Positions 22,547 through 32,647 of a stretch of DNA of 64,000 nt are shown piece by piece (the first letter of the stretch is position 1; each line of letters opens with the position of its first letter). The position numbers were made by a program, and so were the translations under genes. This DNA is from Sternotherus odoratus (Eukaryota > Chordata > Testudines > Kinosternidae), in NCBI GenBank assembly GCA_032164245.1, contig JAVMKO010000005.1, positions 46,020,193 through 46,084,192 on the forward strand, in the 5' to 3' direction. The notes below the pieces were generated by a model that did not search any database, was not told the origin of the DNA, and saw only the letters and a program-made list of their open reading frames with translations.

Positions 22547-22553
22547 TTAAATA
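22547..22553 (-). promoter_or_regulatory. TATA-like box of the SORBS1 proximal promoter
   Basis: The minus strand reads GTATTTAAGGG here. Transcription would be expected to start about 25-30 bp downstream, near 22520, giving a leader of about 115-120 bases to the ATG at 22403. Further upstream on the minus strand are a CTAATTAAAG homeobox-type core (near 22580) and a CAGCTG E-box (near 22699). These short motifs are suggestive only. The position agrees with a tissue-restricted alternative promoter. Confidence 0.5.
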
Positions 22554-22559
22554 CACTTT

Positions 22560-24934
22560 GCTCCTCCCACCTCTGTGCTTTAATTAGCCAGCAGGCTCTT
22601 AATCATGTCAGCCTGTCACTTGGCTTGCTCACAATCAACCTCCTCCTCCCGCCTGCCTGGCATTCCTTCTCCCTTGACATCATGCAGACACTGAAAGTTC
22701 CAGCTGATGGGGGGGGAGGGGGCTCAGTGGGGGAGGGTAGGATAGGGATGCACTGGGGGAAGGAACGTGACAGACGAAACTTTATAAAATAGTTGGGTAA
22801 AACACATGGAAAGCGCTTTGTAAAACAACAACACACCAAAGCAGCATGTGACTGTCCATGAGGGAACATTTTCATTAGCATCTGGCTATAGGCACTGGAG
22901 ATCCTTTTACAATGAGTAAGATCACAGGGATTGGCTAATGTTTCCGCAGTTGGCAGAGTTAGGTCTGTAGTATAAATACTTGATAGGATACAGAGAGAAA
23001 CGATCGGCTTGAAAACAAGAGAGATTAAGCCCAGGAGCTTGGGAACCACAGCCGTGTTGGGGCTTCCGTGCAGGGCAGAGAGGGAGTGGTGCCAAATGTC
23101 ATAGGGTGTAGTTGTGCTCCTCTGGTCCAGCTGGTAAGAAAGGAGGGGGAGACGAAGGCCTCACCCTCTTTTGGGAGCAATTCTTCCAGTGCTATTGGGA
23201 TGGAGCTAGAAGGGAACAAGAAGACTGGGATTGTGCTGTCCTGTGTCCAGAGTCTGGGTTAAGGCCACATAGGAGGTCAGTGGCAAGTCCAACCTGGGGT
23301 AGAACCTGGGATTCTTGGCTCCTCGTCCTGCTTTTATCAGCAGACCATCTATTCCAGGCCAGCAGTTTTCAAATGGCCCAGGGACTGGTGCTGAAGCTTC
23401 AGGGTTGCATGACCGGGATTCTAGGCTCCGTCTCTCCCTTACCCCTTTGAGACTCATTGCACTGCCCTATGTCCCGTTCAGCAGTGTGCTCTCTAATCTG
23501 CAGCTGCTTCAGACCCATCGCTTAAGTCTGAAGTGCTACAAACCATGCTGCAGACAGAGCATTCACAAATCTCTGGAAGGCAAGGGTCTCCCCAGGGAGA
23601 CTAGCCCAAGGAAGCATCACTAATGGAGAGAAGGTTGCTGACTGTAGATGAACACAGGCCAGGGAAGTCTCTGGCTGGGTGCTTAATCTAACTTCAGAAC
23701 CTTCTGGTACATAACATGCTAGCGAGGGGTCTGAACAAAAGCCCTAGAGGTGAAAACAAATATGCACTTTAGGGCTGTTTGAAATCTAGATCCAGCTTTA
23801 GATTTTGCCGCTCAAGCCCGTTCTATTTTCCAGCCTCGCTGGTTAGCATCCCTATCCATAGCCTTCAAAGACAGCTGAGCTGGTACAGCTAATATCCTGG
23901 TCTGGTAAACAGGCACAAGTGCATAAGGAGGCTGGGTAAGCCCTGTTCTAGTCTACTATTTATTTAGTATTGATCATACACCTCACGATGGCTGATCAGT
24001 GTTCTCAGTTATCTACCAGTATTAGAGAGGAGCCCAGTACTCAGAATTCACACCTGGATTTCAAATGACCTAATGTTTTGGCGGTTTTGGTTGGGCCCAT
24101 TCTACAGATGAGGACATTTGCAAAATTCAGATCTGGCTCTAGGGTTAGATTGCAAACATGCTGACATTCGGGTGTGTTTGGACTGAGAAAGGGAGTTAAT
24201 TCAGGCCTATCTACAGCCAGACCAAAGGATGATAGAAAGCGCTCCCCACTACAGGGGGAAAAACCCTGATTTCACTAGTAAAACCAGAAAGGCGGACAGA
24301 ACACATGGAATAGACTCCAAAGTAAATGGTGCACATTAGCAGTTCAGATTAGATTCACTGCATATTGTTTACATGTCAAAAAATAACAAGGAGACCTAGA
24401 CTGATCTTGGATCCTCTCCTCCAAGTCTATTTCTGGTGTCCCTGGCCACAGGAGAAGGTCTGTCATGTCAGTGCAATGCCTGCTGAGTACCAGGGGTTTG
24501 TAAACAAGTCCCAGACAGTTCGTCGTCAGGTAGGAAAAAAGGCGCACCATTAAAATGTCAAGAGAGCATAAGCGGAATTCTATGTAACATTAATGGGTGG
24601 AGAACTCAAACGGGATGCGGGAGAGAGTCTCATTACAGAGGTGCCTGGCAGGCAAAATTTGGATCTTGATTCAAAGTTCAGGGGAGTTCAGATCAAGGGC
24701 TGGGATTTTGAGTTCCTCCTGGGCTTTGGGATTTGCAGGGTCCCAACTGTGGAGGCTACAAACACTGCAATGCTACCATAAGCTCCACTGCCGGAGAGAA
24801 GTCAGGCTTTGGGTGCTTTCACTTGGGAGTTCTGCTGCCAGATGGACTAAGGCAGAACCAGGCAGGGAGTTGCTGAGAGTGCTGCATTGCTCCAAGCAGT
24901 CACACATCCTGCTTGAGTTTAAAGCCAACACTCA
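22560..24934. other. Upstream flank of the SORBS1 proximal promoter
   Basis: No mobile element end is clear. The first 150 bp contain CTAATTA and CAGCTG motifs and a G/C-skewed stretch at 22708-22760. A candidate plus-strand exon at 24452-24529 is listed separately. The remainder shows nothing I can name. Confidence 0.4.
24452..24529 (+). other. Candidate coding exon of unknown gene
   Basis: A strong acceptor (tctatttctggtgtccctggccacag, given in its last 20 bases as ttctggtgtccctggccacag minus one) precedes a 78-nt stretch open as EKVCHVSAMPAEYQGFVNKS followed by QTVRRQ, then a donor gtagga. It is an exact multiple of three and keeps two CpGs. I do not recognise the protein, and no partner exon was found on the plus strand, so chance is quite possible. 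Confidence 0.2.
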
Positions 24935-25184
24935 GGCTATGGCTACACTAGACAGCTTACAGTGGAGCCGCTGCACCGATGCAGCTCCAAGTCCGTGGGA
25001 GAGAGCTCTCCCACCGACTTAATTAATGCACCCCCAACGAGCAGTGGGAGAAGCTCTCCTGCGGTATGAATGCTTTGCCCACCGGTACTTAGCTCAGTGC
25101 AACTTATGTCACTCGGGAGATAGCTTATTCACACCACTGAGTGACTTGAGTAATACCGACATAAGTGGTTGTATAGCGATAACC
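24935..25184. mobile_element. Harbinger-like MITE
   Basis: The left end GGCTATGGCTACACT follows tca, and the right end GTATAGCGATAACC is followed by tta. The body has cgatgcagctcc and two hairpin halves around ctctcccaccga and tgggagaagctctcc. The right terminus is diverged. A hAT element is inserted 6 bp beyond it. Confidence 0.65.
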
Positions 25185-25190
25185 TTAGTG

Positions 25191-25954
25191 CAGGGGTGGG
25201 CACACTACGTCCCGTGGGTCACATCCGGCCCTTCAGATGTTTTAATACGGCTCTGCTATGGCACTCCTGCTGGGGGAGTGGGGTTGGGGGCTTGCACTGC
25301 TCTGCATGTGCCATGGTGCTGAGTGGCTCCCAGAAGCTGTGGCATGTCCCCACTCCAGCTCCTATGCGTGGGTGTAACCAGAGGGCTCCACATGCTGCCC
25401 CCACACCATGCACCATCTCCATAGTTCCCATTGGCCGGGAACCGCAACCAATGGGAGCTGGGGTGGGGCATACTTGCAGACAGGGCAGCACACAGAGCTG
25501 CCTGGCTGCACCTCCGTGTAGGAGCTGGAGGAGGGACATGACGTTGCTTCTGGGAGCTGCCTGAGGTAAGCACTACCCGGAGCCTCCACCCCTGAAACCC
25601 TCCTGTGCCCCAACCCCCTGTCCCAGCCCTGATCCCCCTCCCACCCTCCAAACCCCTCTGTCCCAGCCCAGAGTACCCTCCTGCACCCCAACCCCACACC
25701 CCCTGCCTCACCCCAAAGCCTGCATCCCCATCCAGAGCACTCATCTACCTCCGCACTCCAACCCCCTGCCCCAGCCTGGAATCCCTTCCCGCAGCCTGAA
25801 CTAATTTTTGGTCCTACCTCAGATCCCGCACCCCCAACTGGAGCCCTCACCCCCCAGCCCAAACCCCAACCTCCAATTCTGTGAGCATTCATGGCCTGCC
25901 ATATCATTTCCATACCCAGATGTGGCCTTTGGGCCAAAAAGTTGCCCACCCTTG
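25191..25954. mobile_element. Non-autonomous hAT, CAGGGGTGGGCAAACT family, copy 2
   Basis: The left end is CAGGGGTGGGCACACTACG and the right end is AAAAAGTTGCCCACCCTTG. A perfect 8-bp TSD, ccttagtg, lies at 25183-25190 and 25955-25962. The 764-bp body has a C-rich stretch at 25580-25870 built of caaccccctg/cccagcc words. No transposase frame. Confidence 0.92.
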
Positions 25955-26159
25955 CCTTAGTGTGAGATGAAGTGTCTTAGTGGGTTGAGAAAGAGCAACA
26001 ACATTGGCTGACATTTGCAGCCAAGCTGCAATAATCAAAAACTAACCTACAGCAGAGTCCACTTAACCATCCAGTTAGCAAATGCAAAATGTGTCCTGCC
26101 TAAGGCACTTAGACAGCTCCATCCCCATGGCACCTCTGCATCTCTCAACCGCTAACGTA

Positions 26160-26510
26160 TTAATCCTCACAACGTCCTGCAAAGCGAGGCAGTGCCATTA
26201 TCCTCATTGGACAGATGGGGAACTTAGGCCCAGACAGGCTGAGGGTGCGTCTACACAGCAAAAAGGGGCTCAAGTCCCAATGCCTAGGCAGGTTTTTTAG
26301 CCCTGCGAGCCCCAGGCAGTTGACACAGGCCTGAGACTCGCTGCCACAGGGTTTTGGGGTTTTATTTATTTTTTACTGTGCAGACATATCCTCGGTCCTT
26401 AGCTCCACATCTAGTGACTTGTCCAACGCCACACAATGTCTGTAGCACGGTAGTGAATTAAACCCAGTCTCCGAGGCTCCAAGCTAGTGTCTTACCCAGT
26501 GGACCATCCT
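26160..26510 (-). repeat. MIR-type SINE split by a MITE
   Basis: The left part has ggacagatggggaacttagg and the right part has tagtgacttgtccaacgcca and then tgaattaaacccagtctccg. These are the reverse complement of the MIR core and head. The two halves are separated by the element at 26241-26393. Confidence 0.65.
26241..26393. mobile_element. MITE with GTCTACAC terminus inserted in MIR
   Basis: The ends are GAGGGTGCGTCTACAC and GTGCAGACATATCCTC, inverted repeats of about 16 bp with three mismatches. It interrupts the MIR copy, so it is younger than it. The GTCTACAC motif links it to the Harbinger-like group. Confidence 0.65.
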
Positions 26511-26811
26511 TTCGTTCTGCCTTGCTTCCAATATGAAAATCATGTGCAAAACCCAAACTAGATGATTTTCCAGTTCCAAAACAGATAGGAAAACTTACAT
26601 GCAGGAGTTACACATTTTCATATCTTGATCACTTCATACAGCCATTTGCACGTGATATCCTCCAATGCATCCCCACATTTGCTGTGCTAGTCCCTTAGGG
26701 CTTCAAAGAGGGTGCCAGGTGTTGAATTATTTCAAAAGCGGTGCCACAGAATGCTGTGCAGTAGTTTATGGGGGACGTGGGGCTTGTTCCTGGGGAGGAG
26801 CTAGAGTGACC

Positions 26812-26924
26812 AGATGTCGTGATTTTATAGGGACAGTCACGATTTTGGGGCCTTTTTCTTATATAAGGTCCTATTACCCCCCAACCCCATCCCAATTTTT
26901 CACATTTGCTGTCTAGTCACCTTA
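26812..26924. mobile_element. Short TA-flanked MITE, GGTGACCAGAT type
   Basis: The ends are TAGAGTGACCAGATGTC and GTCTAGTCACCTTA, with TA at both borders. The 113-bp body has no frame. Related TA-flanked elements begin at 29949 and 39104. Confidence 0.6.
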
Positions 26925-27061
26925 ACTCATGCTGCTGCGCTGCACTCCATTTCTAGTGTTAGTGTTGTTCTGTGCATCACAGAAAATACTGGGCCCCAAT
27001 TCGCTTGTGTTCAAAATACAGCCCACTCAGGATATATAAAAGCTTGAGTATTTAGAGAAGT

Positions 27062-27776
27062 GTCTTCTTCTTCTCTTCTCTTCTTTCTTCTTCGAAGACA
27101 CAGTGGATGTGAAATGATCACTGCACAGAGGGACGGATACTCTTGAACGGTGAAGCGCTGGAAGAAGTAGATGCCTACATGTACCTTGGACACCTTCTAG
27201 CGAAGACCAACAAATTCGATGGAGAGTGCGCAAGACGGAGAAAGGCAGCGTGGGGTAGTTTTAATCGAATTAAAACCTCGCTGTTGGACTTGAAGATTCC
27301 CATGCGATTGCGTAAAGAATTGTTTGACTCTACCGTTCTTCCAGCAATGACATACGGTTCAGAGTGCTGGAGTACTACACAGGCCGACGAAGACAAATTA
27401 GCAGTCACGCAAAGAGCCATGGAACGCAGAATGTGTGGAATTTCCCTTCGAGACCACATTCCAAACGTAGTCATTCGACAACGAAGTGGAGTTAAGGATG
27501 TGATTCAGTCAATCTACGAAAATAAGCGCAGGTGGGCTGGTCACGTAGCGCGACTCCAGGACAACAGATGGACCGTACGGTTAACAGAATGGATTCCGCG
27601 AGGACAATCGCGCCAACGTGGTCGCCCTCGACGACACTGGGAGGATCCTATGGTCAAGATGTTTGGGCAGAGATGGCATCGACTTGCGCAAGATGGTGGA
27701 GCGGTATCGATTTGCGTTCATGGCAGAATCAAGACGCCGTGCAACGATGACAAATTCGATCCAAGTAATCCAAGTA
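27062..27776 (+). mobile_element. 5'-truncated RTE-clade LINE with 12-bp TSD
   Basis: The direct repeat atttagagaagt lies at 27050-27061 and 27777-27788. The 3' end has a short-unit tail (atccaagta twice), as is usual for RTE. The coding part is the C-terminal end of an RTE reverse transcriptase. The copy is CpG-rich (for example tggtcgccctcgacgacact) in a CpG-poor neighbourhood, which fits recent arrival. The 5' CT-rich stretch at 27062-27094 may be filler at the truncation point or part of the element. Confidence 0.9.
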
Positions 27777-27790
27777 ATTTAGAGAAGTAG
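27107..27790 (+). pseudogene. RTE reverse transcriptase, C-terminal remnant
   Basis: The frame is open for over 200 codons. In order it shows YMYLGHLL, ARRRKAAWGSFNRIK, LRKELFDSTVLPAMTYGSEC followed by W, AVTQRAMERRMCGI, RQRSGVKDVI, KRRWAGHVARLQDNRWTVR, LTEWIP, and RGRPRRHWEDPMVK. This is the region after the RT catalytic core of RTE elements. The wording is closer to RTE sequences I recall from nematodes and arthropods than to vertebrate BovB. After AQDG the expected Trp/Arg ending appears in another frame, so a small indel probably shifted the last 40 codons. The RT core and endonuclease are missing. Confidence 0.85.
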
Positions 27791-30700
27791 CAGTGGTCTA
27801 ATCTAGTGGACTGGGACAGAGTTGGGAGACAGGAGTTCCCGGGTTTTCATATCAGTTCTACAGAGGAGTAGCCAAGTTCTTTTCTGGCTCTGTCACCAGG
27901 ATATCTGAGGGCCTCACAAACATTGGTGCATTTACATTTCCAACACCCCAGTTAGGTCAGGAAGTCTCATCCCTGCTCCATAATCAAGCAGCTGAACCAC
28001 AGAGAGATTAAGGGTTTGGTTTTTCACACATGCGGCGAACAGCCCCACTTGTACAGGAGAGGAACTGGCAGTGTCCTGTTGAAGGTGGTTTAGACTGGGG
28101 GGCCCAAATACTGAAAGTCCCAAAACTCAGAGGTTGCTTTTGAAGAGGCTGGACTAAGTGGCTTGCCCATGGACAGACAAGAAATCACTGGCGCAGCTGG
28201 GAACAGAACCTGTGGGTGTCCAAATCCCCTACATGACTTTACAAATCTCACCCCAATTCTCCTCCAGTAACTGAAGGCTTGACCTAGATTAAAGCAAACA
28301 AGAATTTTCCCATCAAGCCATGAGTTGCACCAATGATACCTTGTCACTGGGCGTATGACCCACTCAACATAGCTCAGCAGAGCTCAGCAAACATTTCCCT
28401 CCAGATAACTGCAGATATTTCAGTTTTTGGGTTCTTGCTGTCTGCCATACGGAATCAATAAGAGCTGTGAATCTAAGAGCAGATTGGGACGACACTAAGA
28501 AAAACATTTGAAACATACCATCCCTTCCAGCATCTCTGCCTCATAGATTCCCCATCTGTTCCCAAACCTCAGTTGATAAAAATCTTATTTCTGCACTGCT
28601 CTGTATTACTTAGCTCTGTCTGGCAGGGGCAAAGTGGGCATGAAAGATGTGTGACACTGGGTTCAGATACCAGTCGCTGCTCCCTCTGGAGGAAACCTTG
28701 CCCTGGGCAACAATAGGGACATAGTGAAGGAGCAGATCATGCCTCCTCCCTCTGTGCAGCTTTCCAGCACTCACTGAAAGCCCAAGGCTTGGACACCTAA
28801 TAAGGTGGCTGCTACTCCACGGGTCCAGTGGGATGTGGTCCATCAGTTGGGTGGGGCATTCATGCCCCCAGCCCTTCAGAAATTATGCAACAGCCTCTTG
28901 TATGCAAAGTATGGGTAGAGAAGCAGGAGGGGAATGATGGTAAGAGCCCGCAGCTTGATAGCTCAGAGATCCACCAAGCTCTAAGCACATTCCAATTCCT
29001 GTCCAGTGCAGAGACTATGAGTATCCGTAAGGGCTGGATTTCACTGGCTACATTCTGATGAGCTCACCTTTGTTACCTGTCTCCCCATCTATAGCTATAA
29101 CCTTCACACGAATCATTTAGTGATCAGAGTTCTCCATCCCCTCTGCCTCACGGACAACAGCTGAATCGTATTAATCTCCCGTGCAAGCCATACGCAGCAT
29201 TTAGATTATTTCTTCCCTGCCTTTGCTCCAGATTGCCAGACCTGGATTGCTCTTTAATCTCCTATGACTGCCAGATGCTAAGGTTGCAGGTTGCACATGA
29301 AAACAAATTACATGTTAAACAAAAGAAAGGAGAAACAGAACTGACTGGGAGTTCTCTCCAGTGTCCTATGTGCCTCTGGCAAAAAATTTATACTAGACCA
29401 AAATATGTTGCAGCCTCTAAGTTTGTTTAGTTACTCAGAAATAAAAATACTAGACTAGCTAGACCTAGCCAGGGCCTGGGTCTGGGGGGTTTTGCAGGAC
29501 ACCCACCCATACACTGAGAGCTGGCTGCCCACTCCCTCCCTCCTCAGAGCAGGGCAGGAGAGAGTGCAGGTGACCAACAAAGCTGAGCTGGCACGGGAGG
29601 TGTCATTGATTATTCCTGGGGTCGGCCAGCAGCAAATTATTAACAGTTCTCTCCCCTCCCCACTCCCAACCAAGGAAGAAGTGGGAAGGAATTGTGACTT
29701 AGAGGTGCCTCTCGGAGCTCCTTTTTGGCTCTGCGACTGGCCCCTTACTTGAGGAAATGCCTGACAATACAGCCTGTCCCTGGAATAACATTCATTAATG
29801 GTTCCCAAATTCTGATTAGAAAAAAATATTGCGATGAGAACACAGGGGTCAGATTCAGGCCTGATGTAAAACGGCGCCACTCCATCAACATAATGCAGCG
29901 GCTATGGGAGCTGGTGCTGAAAGTCAGGGTTTGATTCCCCTCCGCCAGTAGGGTGCCACCTATCCAAGGTTTCCTACCCCAGGTCCCTTTTTTGAGGTAG
30001 CTGTCCCAGATAAAATGGTTCAGATGTCTCATTTTTGTGTATGTGACAGATGGCAACCCTATCCCCCATTAATCCCCCCACCCCCTGTAGTGTACTCACT
30101 TTAATCAACTGGCTGAACTATTCAGGCCCAGTGGAAACAGTCAGGATTCTCAGCCAGTGATTCCGGTTTCTTTTCACATGTAACAATTACATAATAATGC
30201 ATACCTACAAGAGAGAGAGAGACGGAGGGAAACGTGTTATATTAATGTCATTGCCCCTGGCATTCATTGCACTTACCGAGCGGTTTGGGATAGAAAAATC
30301 ATCCCCGAGCAGAAATGCAGATATTTGTAATATACTCATTCCACTAGCTTACCAGGTGAGAGGTACTGTTAATATAGAGAGTGGGCCGAACAGGGCTGCA
30401 TGCCTCCAGGGATGGAACTGTAATATATTTGCATGTTTTGTTTTTTTATAAAAGTTAGTAGGCTGGAACATTTGCTGCTTAGATACCTGGGCCTGATCCT
30501 GCCTTCCTTACCTATTCACAACTCCCACCGGCTTCACTGGGTGGGCGAGGAAAGAAGGAATGGCTCCCTGCTGCCATCTCTGGCTCACTGAAGTCAGCAG
30601 TGGGTCAAAGAGATGGAGTTTGGATCCATATTCAGGTTAGCTTTAGACTGGCAGTTGGGTGCAATGCCAATTCAACATGGGGGAGGAGGGGGGGGGTCGG

Positions 30701-31151
30701 TTGAGACAAACAAGAGAGTCACAGCGGAGGCTTTAAAAGGGGTTCAAGTCCCAGCTCTGACCTGGGCCTGGTCCCTGTCCTGCCCCAATCAAAGGAATTC
30801 TGGAATTTGTAGGTTGGGAGAAAAGTCACAGATTCTGTGACTTCCGTAACCTCTGTGACAAAATCATAATCTTAATCATGACCTCCATTTGCGTGAGGCA
30901 TCGCTGTGGATTGAACACGTGCCCTCTAGAGGGAAAAGGCAGCACTACTGAATTTTGTTCAATAAGCAAAAGCCAAAACCACGAGACCACTGATACCATT
31001 CAACCACTTAGTATTGAGAGAGGAATAGTTTGTACTGGAATACAGAGCCTATCTAAAATATAAAATGTCATGTTTCAAGTGGGTTTCATTGATGGGATTT
31101 AAAGTAAATTTCTTCTGTCAAGATGAAGATTCCAGAAGATAAGATATTTTG
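27791..31151. other. Intergenic block, old repeats
   Basis: MIR-like fragments are at 27890-28010 and 28120-28260 (both antisense). A TA-flanked MITE sits at 29949-30061. A 56-bp relative of the 32114 hAT family (cacagattctgtgacttccg) lies at 30821-30876. No exon is supported. The open frame on the minus strand at 29455-29880 has no recognisable motif. Confidence 0.4.
29949..30061. mobile_element. TA-flanked MITE, AGGGTGCCACC type
   Basis: The ends TAGGGTGCCACCTATCC and GGCAACCCTA are inverted and carry TA at their borders. The 113-bp body ggtcccttttttgaggtagc has no frame. Confidence 0.5.
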
Positions 31152-31159
31152 CTTATAGC

Positions 31160-31537
31160 CCTAAGTGAAACTTCCACCTTGCGCAGCTCCCTGCCCCAGC
31201 TCACCTCCGCTTTGCCTCCTCCCCTGAACACGCCAGCACCGCTCCACTTCTCCCGGCTCCCAAGCGCCAATCAGCTGTTTGGCATGGCAAGCCTAGGAGG
31301 GGAGGAGAATTAGAGCGGGCGCGGCATGCTCAGGGGGAAGGCGGAGCAGAGGTGACGTGGGGCAGGGAGCGGTTTCCCCTGTGCGCCCCCCGTTACTTGC
31401 TGCAGGTGGCCCTCCCCGCGCCCCCCGCCTCAGCTCACCTCCGCTCTGCCACCTCTCCTGAGTGTGCTTTTTGGTGACTCCAACCACTTGGCGTCCTAGG
31501 CGGCTGCCTAGTTCGCCTAGTGGTTGCACAAGTCCTG
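31160..31537. mobile_element. hAT-like element, truncated at one end
   Basis: The right end is cgcctagtggttgcacaagt then CCTG. The repeat cttatagc lies at 31152-31159 and 31538-31545, matching an 8-bp TSD. The left end begins inside the expected element (cctaagtgaaacttccacct), so the left terminus was lost. The body is GC-rich with cctccgctctgcc repeats. Confidence 0.65.
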
Positions 31538-31545
31538 CTTATAGC

Positions 31546-32105
31546 CCAGTTCTACAATAGAAAAAATACTGCAAATGTCTCAGAAGGAACTGTAGGTGGT
31601 GAAATGGAATATATCGTTTTATTTTTAATGTTGCTGATGGATAAATATTGAGTGACTCAGCTTTTTGCTACTTTCCCCCCTTCCCAATTAGCTATTTTTA
31701 TAGGATATTTACATTGAATTTTACATAAACTGGTGATACAATATAATCTCAAGATTTTTTCCACCCAGATAAGACCATGTTATGGTCCTTTTTTTTTTCT
31801 TTCTTTTTTTAAGCTGTGAGACATCTCAAGCCTTTTTATTCTTTTTCATGTAGGGTGTGAAAGTGAAAGTGTGGCTGCGAGCATGCATGTGTGTATGAGC
31901 ATCCATACAACTCACATGGGGAAGGTGCCTGAAAGAAATGTTCTCCAGGTTTAAACAGTCCTAAATGATGTCTCATAAAATTACCCTACATTGTGTTCTG
32001 TGTTTTATGTTTAAAAATCTTGCGAGACTTCAGGTTGTCCTCTGTTATTTCTGGTAAACACAGTGTCAAACTTCTAGTTATCAAAAGTATTCCATTCAAG
32101 CTTTT
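31546..32105. other. Intergenic, AT-rich, nothing recognised
   Basis: T-rich runs lie at 31790-31812 and short gtgtgtatgagc simple sequence at 31870-31900. No transposon ends or exons were seen. Confidence 0.4.
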
Positions 32106-32113
32106 GTTATAAT

Positions 32114-32639
32114 TAGGGCTATGATTTTGTCAGAGGGGTCACAGAAATCACAGGATCTATAACTTCCAGAGATCTCTGTGACTTGAGCCCGCAGCGCCTG
32201 AGAGTTGTAGGGTCCCTCACCACCATGGTGGCTGGGAACTGTGGCAGCCAAGCTCCCAGATGCAGAGGGCAGCAGGGGTGTCTTACAGCTCCCAGCTGGG
32301 GTAGGGGTTCCCCAGTGCTCCCAGGCAGCGGTGCTCCCAGGCAGTGGGGAAACTCCGAGCTCCCAGCCACTGCAGGCAGCCGGGGCTCCCCACATCAAGG
32401 AGCTGCCGTGGGTGGCCAGGATGTCCCGGAGCTCTGAGCCGCTGTGGGCAGTGGAGGGACACTGCCATTCTGAGCCAGGCCTCCCTGGGTGATGTGGGGA
32501 GCCTGCAGCTCCCCATTTTGTCATGCATATTTATAGTAAAAGTCATGGACAGGTCACAGGCTTCCATTAGTTTTTCTTTATTGCCTGTCACCTGTCCATG
32601 ACTTTTACTAAAAATGTGTGTGACAAAATCTTAGGCTTA
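32114..32639. mobile_element. hAT-like element with TAGGGCTATGATTTTGTCA ends
   Basis: The left end TAGGGCTATGATTTTGTCA pairs with the right end TGACAAAATCTTAGGCTTA. A perfect 8-bp TSD, gttataat, is at 32106-32113 and 32640-32647. The 526-bp body has a GC-rich middle and a strong hairpin at 32536-32608. The TSD length supports hAT; the TAGGG terminus is less usual than CAGGG. Confidence 0.8.
32536..32608. repeat. Hairpin near the hAT right end
   Basis: The arm gtaaaagtcatggacaggtc then acaggc is mirrored by gcctgtcacctgtccatgac then ttttac, with a 20-base T-rich loop. Confidence 0.85.
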
Positions 32640-32647
32640 GTTATAAT

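Noticed and set aside
25362..25949. A 195-codon minus-strand open frame
   Set aside because: It lies wholly inside a hAT element and reads low-complexity Gly/Trp text from a C-rich repeat.
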